DNA of 39,087 bases, taken from positions 1 to 39,087 of the forward strand of contig JAJEAO010000030.1 in the NCBI GenBank assembly GCA_022822745.1. Reading direction: 5' to 3'. Below the pieces are notes generated by a model. The model did not search any database. It was not told where the DNA came from and worked only from the letters and a program-made list of their open reading frames with translations. The DNA comes from Acidobacteriota bacterium (GTDB lineage Bacteria; Acidobacteriota; Vicinamibacteria; Marinacidobacterales; Marinacidobacteraceae). The stretch's first letter is position 1, and each line of letters starts with the position of its first letter. Of this stretch, positions 15,892 through 25,632 are shown piece after piece. The position numbers were made by a program, and so were the translations under genes.

Positions 15892-16619
15892 CCCGTCCCG
15901 TCCCGTCTTCGCGCCCCCGCCGAGCCTTTGCCCGCCGGGCGCTTCCCCCCGCCGCGCTTCGTCGCCGTCGTTACAGCAAGGGCGACCCAGCGGTGGAGCG
16001 CCTTCTCGACCACGGTCCCGGCACGCTCCAGCCGGAGGAACTGCTGCGTCTCGTTCTGGGCGCTGGAACCGCCGCGCTGGCGCGACGGATCCTCGCCGAA
16101 GCCGGAGGGCTGTTCCCGCTGGCGCAGGCCCCGCTCGCCCACGCCGGCCGGGCGCCGGGACTCACCCGGTTGCGGCTGGTTCGTCTGGTCGCCGCGCTGG
16201 AGCTCGGACGCCGGGCGCTCGCGCCGCAACGACCGGAGCCGGTCCAGCTCGTCGAGCCGGCGCGGATGGCGGCGTGGCTGACCGCCCGGTTCGGCAACGG
16301 CGCCCGGGAAGAATTCGGCGCGGTGGCGCTCGATGTCCGGGGCCGGCTCATCCGCGCGCGCGTGCTCGCCACCGGATCCCGGGACGCGGTGCCGGTCCAT
16401 CCGCGGGAGGTGTTCGGGTTCGCGGTGGAGTGGGGCGCCGACTCCCTCGTGCTGTTCCACAACCACCCGTCCGGCGATCCGAAGCCGTCCCGGTTCGATC
16501 GGGCGCTGAATCGGCGTCTCTGCGATGCCGGAGACCTGCTGCGGATCCCGGTCGTGGATCACATCGTGGTCGCCGCCACCGGGCGCTACTACAGCTTCCT
16601 GGAGCAGGGCGCGATGTGA
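15888..16619 (+). CDS. radC: RadC-family JAB/MPN-domain protein
   Basis: Protein of 243 aa. The C-terminal two thirds match RadC: EEFGAVALDVRGRLIRARVLATGSRDAVPVHPREVF then FHNHPSGDPKPSRFD (190-204), the HxHPSGxxxxS-D metal motif of JAMM-type proteins. The N-terminal part (LLDHGPGTLQPEELLRLVLG) is the usual helix-hairpin-helix-like unit, somewhat diverged. Despite its name, a DNA-repair role is not established for the family. The start TTG 15888 overlaps the upstream stop as TTGA. Convergent with fur; a stem-loop lies at the junction. Confidence 0.88.
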   Translation: MTRPVPSSRPRRAFARRALPPAALRRRRYSKGDPAVERLLDHGPGTLQPEELLRLVLGAGTAALARRILAEAGGLFPLAQAPLAHAGRAPGLTRLRLVRLVAALELGRRALAPQRPEPVQLVEPARMAAWLTARFGNGAREEFGAVALDVRGRLIRARVLATGSRDAVPVHPREVFGFAVEWGADSLVLFHNHPSGDPKPSRFDRALNRRLCDAGDLLRIPVVDHIVVAATGRYYSFLEQGAM

Positions 16620-16624
16620 GCCAA

Positions 16625-16653
16625 CCCTCCTGTCAGTCGTTGCGGCAGGAGGG
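16625..16653. terminator. inverted repeat at the radC/fur convergent junction
   Basis: CCCTCCTG (16625-16632) and CAGGAGGG (16646-16653) are perfect 8-bp arms around a 13-nt loop that contains the fur stop codon. The right arm is the coding sequence for the last CPSC motif of Fur. No T-run follows on either strand, so termination is plausible but unproven. Confidence 0.4.
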
Positions 16654-17106
16654 ACAGACGCCGTAGAGCTGGTGGCGGTGCCACTCGAGGCGGTACCCGT
16701 GGGCCGCCGCCGCCTCCTCCTGGATGCGCTCCACCTCTTCCGACACGAACTCGTCGATCCGGCCGCAGCGCACGCAGATCAGGTGGTCGTGGTGGTCGCG
16801 CGAGAGCGCCGGTTCGAACCGCGTCAGGCCATCCTTCAGGTCGATGGAGGAGGCGATCCCGGCGTTGCAGAAGAGTCTCAGGGCCCGGTACACGGTCGTC
16901 CTGCCGATCGAGCCGTCCACCTGCCGCACCTGGTGGTGCACATCGTCGGCGGAGACATGACCCCCCATTTCCAGGAATTCGTCGAGGATCAGCTTGCGCT
17001 GGCGCGACCTCTTGAGGCCACGCTCGCGCATGTACTCGCGGAGGCGCACCACCGCCTCGCTGCGAATCTGCTCGACCGGTGTTGACGCTGCGGTGAAGTC
17101 GGTCAC
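16633..17106 (-). CDS. fur: Fur-family ferric uptake regulator
   Basis: Metal-dependent repressor of 157 aa. The winged helix is visible as SRQRKLILDEFLEMGGHVSADDVHHQVRQ and GRTTVYRALRLF (69-80). The dimer/metal domain has HHDHLICVRCGRIDEF (105-120), and CPSC at 151-154 completes a structural zinc site with Cys111/114. The HHDH pattern and the V/C spacing favour Fur over Zur, though PerR or another paralog cannot be excluded. GTG start at 17106; a TACTCT box lies 20 nt upstream on the minus strand, farther than the tightly placed boxes elsewhere. It diverges from the larC operon across 215 bp. I did not find a convincing palindromic Fur box upstream of the TonB receptor. Confidence 0.9.
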   Translation of the reverse strand: MTDFTAASTPVEQIRSEAVVRLREYMRERGLKRSRQRKLILDEFLEMGGHVSADDVHHQVRQVDGSIGRTTVYRALRLFCNAGIASSIDLKDGLTRFEPALSRDHHDHLICVRCGRIDEFVSEEVERIQEEAAAAHGYRLEWHRHQLYGVCPSCRND

Positions 17107-17321
17107 GGGCGGAATGGACGCCGAAGAGAGTAACCCGGACTCCTGCTCGCAGCTTCCGCTTCCGGTCCGCCGGAAGTGGCTGAACGGCGCCCGACGGGCG
17201 GCGCCGGTTCGCGCTCCCGCGATTCCGACGAATTCCCGAGTTCGATGCGACGGACTGCGCCGGTTCGGCGGGAGCCGAGAACTCCGGGCAACGGGGGAAC
17301 GCTTCTACAATCCGCCGCCCG
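17107..17321. other. divergent fur/larC intergenic region
   Basis: This 215-bp gap holds TACAAT (17306-17311) for larC and TTACTCTC for fur on the other strand. A CCGCTTCCGG/CCGCCGGAAG region near 17155-17175 gives a short palindromic stem. I see no further gene. Confidence 0.35.
17306..17311 (+). promoter_or_regulatory. -10 box TACAAT for the larC operon
   Basis: TACAAT ends 10 nt before the GTG start at 17322. No -35 match is visible at 16-18 bp, and no Shine-Dalgarno lies in between. Confidence 0.5.
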
Positions 17322-18512
17322 GTGCGCATCCTCCATCTCGATCTGTCGGCGGGCGTTTCCGGCGACATGCTGCTCGGGGCGCTCCGCGATCTCGGCGTGC
17401 CCGCCGAGGTGTTCGAGAACGTGACCGCCGCCCTCGGAGCGCCCGGCTCGCTTTCCTTCCGGGCAGCGTCGCGCGGCGGCATCCGGGGCCTGCGGGCGGC
17501 CGTGGACGTCGGTCCGGCGCCGACGACGCGCCATCTCCACGAGTTCCTCGACGCCCTCGACCGCAGCGGGCTTCCGGAGGCGATCCGTGACCGCGCCGCC
17601 GCCCTGCTCCGGCGGATCTTCGAGGCGGAGGGCCGCATCCACGGCCAGCCCGCCGAGCGGGTTCACCTCCACGAGCTCGGCTCGCTGGACACGCTGGTGG
17701 ACATCGTCGGCGCGGTCGCCGCGATCGCCCATCTCGCTCCCGATCGGGTCACCGCGACCCCGGTGAACGTCGGCAGCGGCTCGGTGGAGGCCGAGCACGG
17801 CGTGCTCGAGGTCCCGGCCCCCGCCACCGCGCTCCTGCTGCGGGGCGTTCCGACATTCGCCGACGGCTCCGGTTTCGAGCGCGCCACCCCGACCGGAGCG
17901 GTTCTCACCGGTCTGGCGGACTCCTTCGCCGGATGGCCCGCGTTCACGCCGCGAACCGTGGGCTACGGGCTCGGCCACCGGAACCCGAAGGAAGGGCGTC
18001 CGAACGCGCTGCGGGCCGTTCTCGGCGCGGCGGAGGATCTCCGCGAGCCGCGGGACCGGATCACGGTCATGGAGGCCACGCTCGACGACATGCAGCCCGA
18101 GCTCCTCCCCCACCTCATCGAGCGGTTGCTCGCGAGCGGGGCGCTGGACGCCTTCGCGACGCCCGTGTCCATGAAGAAGGGGCGCCCCGGGTTCCACCTG
18201 ACGGCGCTCGTCGAGCCGCAACGGAGCGAGCCGGTGTTCGCCGCGTTCTTCGAGGAGAGCACCACCCTCGGCGTCCGGACCTGGGAGGCCGAGCGACGGA
18301 CGCTCGATCGCCGCCACGCGCGGGTTGCCACCCGGTGGGGCGTTGTCCGGGTCAAGCTGGGCCTCCGCGACGGTCGCGTCGTGAACCGGGCCCCCGAGTT
18401 CGAGGACTGCCGCCGGCTCGCGACGGCGTCCGGCGTTCCGCTGAAGGAGGTGTATCGGGAGGCGCTCGCCGCGCCGCTCCCCGCGGACGCGAGCGGGGCG
18501 GGGAACCGGTGA
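17322..18512 (+). CDS. larC: nickel-insertion protein LarC (pyridinium-3,5-bisthiocarboxylic acid mononucleotide nickel chelatase)
   Basis: Protein of 396 aa matching the LarC/DUF111 family: MRILHLDLSAGVSGDMLLGAL at the N-terminus, VHLHELGSLDTLVDIVGAVAA, ATPTGAVLTGLAD, and the C-terminal MKKGRPGFHLTALVEP. LarC inserts nickel into the pincer cofactor of lactate racemase and its homologues, using CTP. In some Lactobacillus the gene is split by a frameshift into LarC1/LarC2; here it is one continuous frame. larB, larE and larA homologues are absent from the window. The gene starts a compact operon, overlapping tatD by GTGA. GTG 17322 fits the conserved N-terminus exactly. Confidence 0.9.
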   Translation: MRILHLDLSAGVSGDMLLGALRDLGVPAEVFENVTAALGAPGSLSFRAASRGGIRGLRAAVDVGPAPTTRHLHEFLDALDRSGLPEAIRDRAAALLRRIFEAEGRIHGQPAERVHLHELGSLDTLVDIVGAVAAIAHLAPDRVTATPVNVGSGSVEAEHGVLEVPAPATALLLRGVPTFADGSGFERATPTGAVLTGLADSFAGWPAFTPRTVGYGLGHRNPKEGRPNALRAVLGAAEDLREPRDRITVMEATLDDMQPELLPHLIERLLASGALDAFATPVSMKKGRPGFHLTALVEPQRSEPVFAAFFEESTTLGVRTWEAERRTLDRRHARVATRWGVVRVKLGLRDGRVVNRAPEFEDCRRLATASGVPLKEVYREALAAPLPADASGAGNR

Positions 18513-19333
18513 CCGACTCTCACGCCCATCTGGAGCTGCCCGCATTCGATCCCGACCGCCGGAGCGTGCTGGAGCGCGCCCGCGCCGCCGGCGTCCACAC
18601 CGTCGTGGCGATGGGAACGCTCGATGCCGATCGCTCCCACGAGCGGACGTTCTCCCTGCTCGACGAAGTCCACCCGGGAGGCGCCGACCACGACGACCCC
18701 GGGCTCCCGGCCCTCCACACCACGATCGGCTGCCATCCCCACGACGCCAAGGACTTCGATGCTCTCGGCGGGGAGTCCCGACTCCACGATCTCGCCGGGC
18801 GCCCGCGCCTGCTCGCGATCGGGGAGGTGGGCCTCGACTACCACTACGACCTGAGCCCGCGGCCGGTCCAGCGGGACGTGTTCCGCCGGCAGATTCGCGT
18901 CGCCCGCGATCTGGGGTTGCCCGTCATCGTCCACCACCGCGATGCGGAGGACGACTTCCTCGAGATCGCGGACGCCGAAGGCCTCGACCGCTGCCGCGCC
19001 GTGCTCCACTGCTTCACCGCGAGCGCGCGTCTCGCCCGGGCGGCGGTGGAGCGGGGCTTCCTGATCTCGTTCTCCGGGATCCTGACGTTTCGCAACGCCG
19101 ACCCGCTCCGGCGCGTCGCGGCGGAGGTTCCGCGGGACCGGCTGCTCGTGGAGACAGATGCCCCCTTCCTCGCGCCGGTCCCCCGGCGCGGCAAGCGCAA
19201 CGAGCCGGCCTTCGTCGTGGAGACGGCGCGCCGGCTCGCCGATGCGCGGGGCGAGACGCCGGAGGAAATCGAACTCGCGACGGACGCGAACTTCCGGCGC
19301 TTCTTCCGACTGTCCTCGGCGGCGCCGTCGTGA
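18509..19333 (+). CDS. tatD: TatD-family metal-dependent deoxyribonuclease
   Basis: TIM-barrel metallohydrolase of 274 aa. Metal and active-site motifs run in order: DSHAHLELPAFD at the start, IGEVGLDYHYD in the middle, VIVHHRDAEDDF, VLHCFTAS, and LLVETDAPFLAPVPRRGKRNEP near the end. These are the standard TatD/YcfH features, linked to 3'-5' DNase activity. Its start codon GTG overlaps the larC stop. The next gene begins 34 nt downstream, so all are probably on one transcript. Confidence 0.92.
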   Translation: MTDSHAHLELPAFDPDRRSVLERARAAGVHTVVAMGTLDADRSHERTFSLLDEVHPGGADHDDPGLPALHTTIGCHPHDAKDFDALGGESRLHDLAGRPRLLAIGEVGLDYHYDLSPRPVQRDVFRRQIRVARDLGLPVIVHHRDAEDDFLEIADAEGLDRCRAVLHCFTASARLARAAVERGFLISFSGILTFRNADPLRRVAAEVPRDRLLVETDAPFLAPVPRRGKRNEPAFVVETARRLADARGETPEEIELATDANFRRFFRLSSAAPS

Positions 19334-19367
19334 GCCGGGGACGTCGGAGAGAGAATCCCCCCGTCCC

Positions 19368-20357
19368 GTGACCGTTTCCTCCGCCCCTCCCCCCCTCGTC
19401 GGGCTGATGGACGAGCTCGCCCCCGACCTCGCCGAGGTCGAACGCGTCCTCGCGGTCCGGGTGGACAGCGACCTCGAACTCGTGAAGCAGGCGAGCCGCT
19501 ACCTCTATCGCAGCGGCGGCAAGCGGCTGCGACCCCTGCTGCTCCTGATGTCGGCCCGCGCCGTCGGAGGCGGCGACCAGGCGCCGTGGTACGCCGCCAT
19601 GATCGAGATCGTGCACACCGCGACGCTCATGCACGACGACATCGTGGACCGGGCCGACACCCGTCGGGGCAAGGAGTCCCTGAACAGCATGCTCGGGGAC
19701 GACATCACCGTCCTCCTCGGCGACTTCCTCTACATCCAGTCCGTCGCGCTCGCGGCGGAGAAGGGCGACCTCCGGTTCGTCACGGCGCTGTGCGAGGTCT
19801 CGCGGCGGCTCACCGAGGGGATGCTCCTCGAGGCGGCGCGCGGCGGCGTGATCGGCCTGACCCGGGAGGAGCATCTCGACATCCTGCGCCTCAAGACGGC
19901 GAGCCTGTTCGCCGCCTGCGGGAGGATGGGGGCCATGTGCGCGGGGGCGTCCTCCGGGATCGAAGAGGCGCTCGCCGCCTACGGAACCCATCTGGGGATG
20001 GCGTTCCAGCTCGCCGACGATCTCCTCGACTTCACCGCCAGCGAGGCGCAGATCGGCAAGCCGGTGCTGAGCGACCTCCGCGAGGGCCACCTCACCCTCC
20101 CGGTCCTCCACGCGCTGGAGCAGGAGCCGGACGAGGCTCCGCTGGTGGAGAGGGTTCTGGAGACCGGAGATCTCGACGCCGAGGACGCGCGATCGGTGCT
20201 GCGGCTGGTGGAGCGGACCGGGGGCCTCGCCGCCGCGCGCGAGGCGGCCGAGACCCACGCGGAGGCCGCGCGCGAGGCCCTCGCGCCGGTCCCGGCCTCG
20301 CCCTACCGGGACGCGTTCGCGGCGCTCACCGCCTTCGTGGTCCAGCGGCGCGTCTGA
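19368..20357 (+). CDS. polyprenyl diphosphate synthase (trans type, IspB/HepT-like)
   Basis: Protein of 329 aa that extends isoprenyl diphosphates for quinone side chains. The two aspartate-rich motifs are present: LMHDDIVDRADTRRGK and LADDLLDFTASEAQIGKP, with YLYRSGGKRLRPLLLLM as the diphosphate-binding lysine/arginine segment. FARM/SARM residues before the first motif do not decide product length; octaprenyl or similar is inferred from the likely quinone role. GTG 19368 is the first sensible start after tatD. The last bases overlap the DUF309 gene by CTGA. Cytosolic or membrane-associated. Confidence 0.92.
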   Translation: MTVSSAPPPLVGLMDELAPDLAEVERVLAVRVDSDLELVKQASRYLYRSGGKRLRPLLLLMSARAVGGGDQAPWYAAMIEIVHTATLMHDDIVDRADTRRGKESLNSMLGDDITVLLGDFLYIQSVALAAEKGDLRFVTALCEVSRRLTEGMLLEAARGGVIGLTREEHLDILRLKTASLFAACGRMGAMCAGASSGIEEALAAYGTHLGMAFQLADDLLDFTASEAQIGKPVLSDLREGHLTLPVLHALEQEPDEAPLVERVLETGDLDAEDARSVLRLVERTGGLAAAREAAETHAEAAREALAPVPASPYRDAFAALTAFVVQRRV

Positions 20358-20809
20358 AGCCGTCCCTTCCGCCGTACCGACACCGGCCCGGGCGGACGCC
20401 GCACCCGGAGCGCGACCCCGGCGGCCACCGCTTCCTCGAACACCTCCCGTCCGGCTGGCTGCCCGCCAGGGCCGTCCGGCTCGAAGACCTCGCCGAGGAC
20501 CGCCTCTTTCGTCACGGCGTCCGGCTCGCCCGCGCCCGGTATTTCTGGGAGGCTCACGCGGTCTGGGAGGAGCTGTGGCGGGCGGCTCCGGCGGAGTCGG
20601 CGGAATCGCATCTCCTGCGCGGCCTGATCCAGCGGACCGCCGCGGCGCTGAAGCGTGAACTCGACAACCCCGCCGGCGCCGCGAAGCTCCTCGCGAAGTC
20701 GCAGACCTCGCTCGCTCGGGCCCGCGCCCTCGCCCGGACGCGCAACGACCCGGACGCCGGAGGCGCCGCCATTCGTTCGCTCAGCGAGGGTGTCCCGCTT
20801 CCGCCGTGA
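20354..20809 (+). CDS. DUF309 domain protein
   Basis: Protein of about 151 aa, recognised by FRHGVRLARARYFWEAHAVWEELWR and LLRGLIQRTAAALKRELDNPAGAAKLLAKSQTSL, the helical EAHEVWEELW..G.IQ pattern of the DUF309 family. The function is not known. No ATG, GTG or TTG exists in frame between the polyprenyl synthase stop and the conserved domain; the only reasonable in-frame candidate is CTG 20354, overlapping the upstream stop as CTGA. A CTG start or a start within the upstream gene is therefore proposed. Last gene of the larC operon. Confidence 0.75.
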   Translation: MKPSLPPYRHRPGRTPHPERDPGGHRFLEHLPSGWLPARAVRLEDLAEDRLFRHGVRLARARYFWEAHAVWEELWRAAPAESAESHLLRGLIQRTAAALKRELDNPAGAAKLLAKSQTSLARARALARTRNDPDAGGAAIRSLSEGVPLPP

Positions 20810-21134
20810 CGGTCCCGACCTCGCTGCCGGGGAATCACGGCTAAGGACATAGCCGAGGCGGGGATCCGCACGGGAAGGTCCCGATCCGGGGTCCTCCTGC
20901 TCCGCACCGCTTACGGATTCCACGTGGACCGGACACCATCATGAGAGATGCGGGCCGACCGTCCTCGCTCCGCCCGAGGATCCGCGGCTCCCGTTCGTCC
21001 TGTTGAAGGACCGGGTGGGCCGCGTGGCTCTCGCGCTCGGCGGCGTGGGCGGGGTGATCGCCGAGGATCTGCTCGGATCCGCCTGTCCGCCGGGCCGGGG
21101 GCTCGTGCGGCGGGGGCGTCGGTAGGATCCGGTC
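20810..21134 (+). other. 325-bp intergenic region with a cryptic open frame
   Basis: No confident gene lies here. A stem CGGCTA/TAGCCG with a 6-nt loop is at 20838-20855. From 20853 to the TAG at 21123-21125 one plus-strand frame stays open and reads like protein (TVLAPPEDPRLPFVLLKDRV, then RVALALGGVGGVIAEDLLG), with high third-position GC, but its only conventional start is TTG 21003, giving 40 aa. It could be a gene remnant or a small protein. The stop lies within the promoter box of the next gene. I see no tRNA, riboswitch or other RNA signature. Confidence 0.3.
21123..21128 (+). promoter_or_regulatory. -10 box TAGGAT for the NtrC-type regulator gene
   Basis: TAGGAT ends 6 nt before GTG 21135, so transcription should start at or next to the start codon. 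No -35 is seen. Confidence 0.55.
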
Positions 21135-22511
21135 GTGCCGGTCCGTCCCCCGACCTCCGAAGACATCTCGGTCCTCGTCGTGGACGACGAGCCCATCATC
21201 CGCCGCTCGCTGCGGCGCCGGTTGCGCTACGAGGGATGGGCCGTCGCCGAGGCGCCGTCCGGCCCGCAGGCGCTTCAGGTGCTGGAGCGGCAGCCGGTGG
21301 ACCTCGTCATCCTCGACATCAAGATGCCGGGCATGGACGGGATGGAGGTCCTCCAGCGGATCCGCCAGCAGAACCCGGGCATCGCCGTCGTGATGCACAC
21401 CGGGCACGGGGACATCGAGACCGCCGTGCGGGCCGTCCAGGCGGGGGCCGCCCACTTTCTGGAGAAGGGCGGGCGAGGCGACATCGCCGCCGTTCTGCGG
21501 ATGGCGATCGAGAAGACGGCGACGCTCGAACGGAAGCGGCTCGCCGAGGAGAATCGCCAGCTCGCCGAGGAGGTCGCGGCGCACCGCGAGCGCGCCGGCG
21601 CCCGATGGAAGCTGGTGGGGTCGTCTCCGGCGATGGACCGGGTCCGGAGCCGGATCGCACGGGTGGCGGCCAGCGATGTGCGGGTCCTCATCACCGGCGA
21701 ATCCGGAACCGGCAAGGAGGTCGCAGCCCGGCTCATCCACGCCGCCAGCCCGAGGTCCGAACGACCGTTCGTCGAAGTGAACTGCGCGGCGATCCCGGAG
21801 GAGCTGATCGAGAGCGAGCTGTTCGGCGCGGAGCGCGGTTCCTATACCGGTGCCCACCGCCAGCGCATCGGGAAGTTCGAGCAGGCGAACGGCGGCGCGC
21901 TGTTCCTCGACGAGGTGGGCGACATGAGCCCGCGCACCCAGGCCAAGGTGCTGCGCGCGCTCGAAGAGAGCCGGATCACCCGGGTCGGGGGACAGAAGTC
22001 GGTCGAGGTGGACGTGCGCGTCCTCTCGGCGACGAACCAGGACTTGCGGGCTTCCGGGTTTCGCTCCGATCTGCTCCACCGGCTCGAGGTGATTCCGGTC
22101 GTCATGCCGCCGCTGCGGGATCGGCTCTCCGACATTCCCGAGCTGGTGCGCCACTTCGTGGCCGATCTGGAGTCCCGGCACCGGCAGCAACCCCGCCGCT
22201 TCACCGACGACGCGCTCGCGGCCCTCGCCGCCCACCGCTTCCCGGGAAACGTGCGGGAGCTCCGGAACCTGGTGGAGCGGCTGCTGATCCTGAGTCCGGG
22301 GGACGAGATCGGCGCCGCCGACGTCGCCGAGCACCTTTCCCCGGCCACCGGCGCCGGGAGGGAGCGGTCGCTGGGAGGGGTTCTCGCCTCGCGGCTGGCG
22401 GCCTGCGGCGGGGATCGGTCCGCCGCCGCCGCGAGTCTCCGCACGACGCGCGGCCGATTCGAAGAGCTGCTCGCCGAATTCCCGGCGAGCGCGGCCCGGG
22501 CCGGGCGGTAG
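21135..22511 (+). CDS. NtrC-family sigma54-dependent response regulator
   Basis: Protein of 458 aa with three domains. A receiver at 11-125 has the acidic pair VVDDE, the phosphorylation site Asp61 (VILDIKMPGMDG), HTGHGD and Lys111. An AAA+ sigma54-activation domain spans about 160-395, with Walker A GESGTGKE (188-195), GSYTGA (235-240) replacing GAFTGA in the sigma54-contacting loop, and ALFLDEVGDMS as Walker B. The C-terminus (RSAAAASLRTTRGRFEELLAEF) is a short, degenerate Fis-like helix pair. No histidine kinase is adjacent, so it is an orphan. Targets are unknown. GTG start at 21135 fixed by the TAGGAT box. The presence of this protein implies the organism has rpoN. Confidence 0.9.
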   Translation: MPVRPPTSEDISVLVVDDEPIIRRSLRRRLRYEGWAVAEAPSGPQALQVLERQPVDLVILDIKMPGMDGMEVLQRIRQQNPGIAVVMHTGHGDIETAVRAVQAGAAHFLEKGGRGDIAAVLRMAIEKTATLERKRLAEENRQLAEEVAAHRERAGARWKLVGSSPAMDRVRSRIARVAASDVRVLITGESGTGKEVAARLIHAASPRSERPFVEVNCAAIPEELIESELFGAERGSYTGAHRQRIGKFEQANGGALFLDEVGDMSPRTQAKVLRALEESRITRVGGQKSVEVDVRVLSATNQDLRASGFRSDLLHRLEVIPVVMPPLRDRLSDIPELVRHFVADLESRHRQQPRRFTDDALAALAAHRFPGNVRELRNLVERLLILSPGDEIGAADVAEHLSPATGAGRERSLGGVLASRLAACGGDRSAAAASLRTTRGRFEELLAEFPASAARAGR

Positions 22512-22591
22512 AATCCTCCGCTCCCATCAGGGCGGACGCCACCTCCGGCGAGGGCCGCAGCCGGTCCGGGCCCGAACGTCCTGCGTCAGGC

Positions 22592-22618
22592 CCTGACCGT
22601 CAGGTGCTCACGGTCAGG
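22592..22618 (+). other. 9-bp stem-loop upstream of gcvP
   Basis: CCTGACCGT (22592-22600) pairs perfectly with ACGGTCAGG (22610-22618) around CAGGTGCTC; the stem extends with one bulge to GGCC/GGCC. It lies in the 149-nt gap between the regulator and gcvP and has no T-run. An in-frame GTG (22604) lies in its loop. It may end the regulator transcript or control gcvP expression. No glycine riboswitch signature is visible. Confidence 0.45.
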
Positions 22619-22660
22619 CCGGGTTCCAGCGCCGGCCCCACCTGCCTCGCCTCGCTTCCG

Positions 22661-25621
<2,961 letters not shown>

Positions 25622-25632
25622 GAAGTCCCCGC

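Noticed and set aside
17107-17321. Classical Fur box between fur and larC
   Set aside because: No 19-bp AT-rich palindrome of the Fur type was found.
20810-21134. tRNA(Sec), SRP RNA or other RNA gene in the largest gap
   Set aside because: No UCA anticodon arm with flanking stems, no terminal CCA, no SRP core motif; only one short 6-bp stem.
22512-22660. Glycine riboswitch before gcvP
   Set aside because: I looked for the conserved purine-rich core and paired aptamers and saw none; only a simple stem-loop is there.
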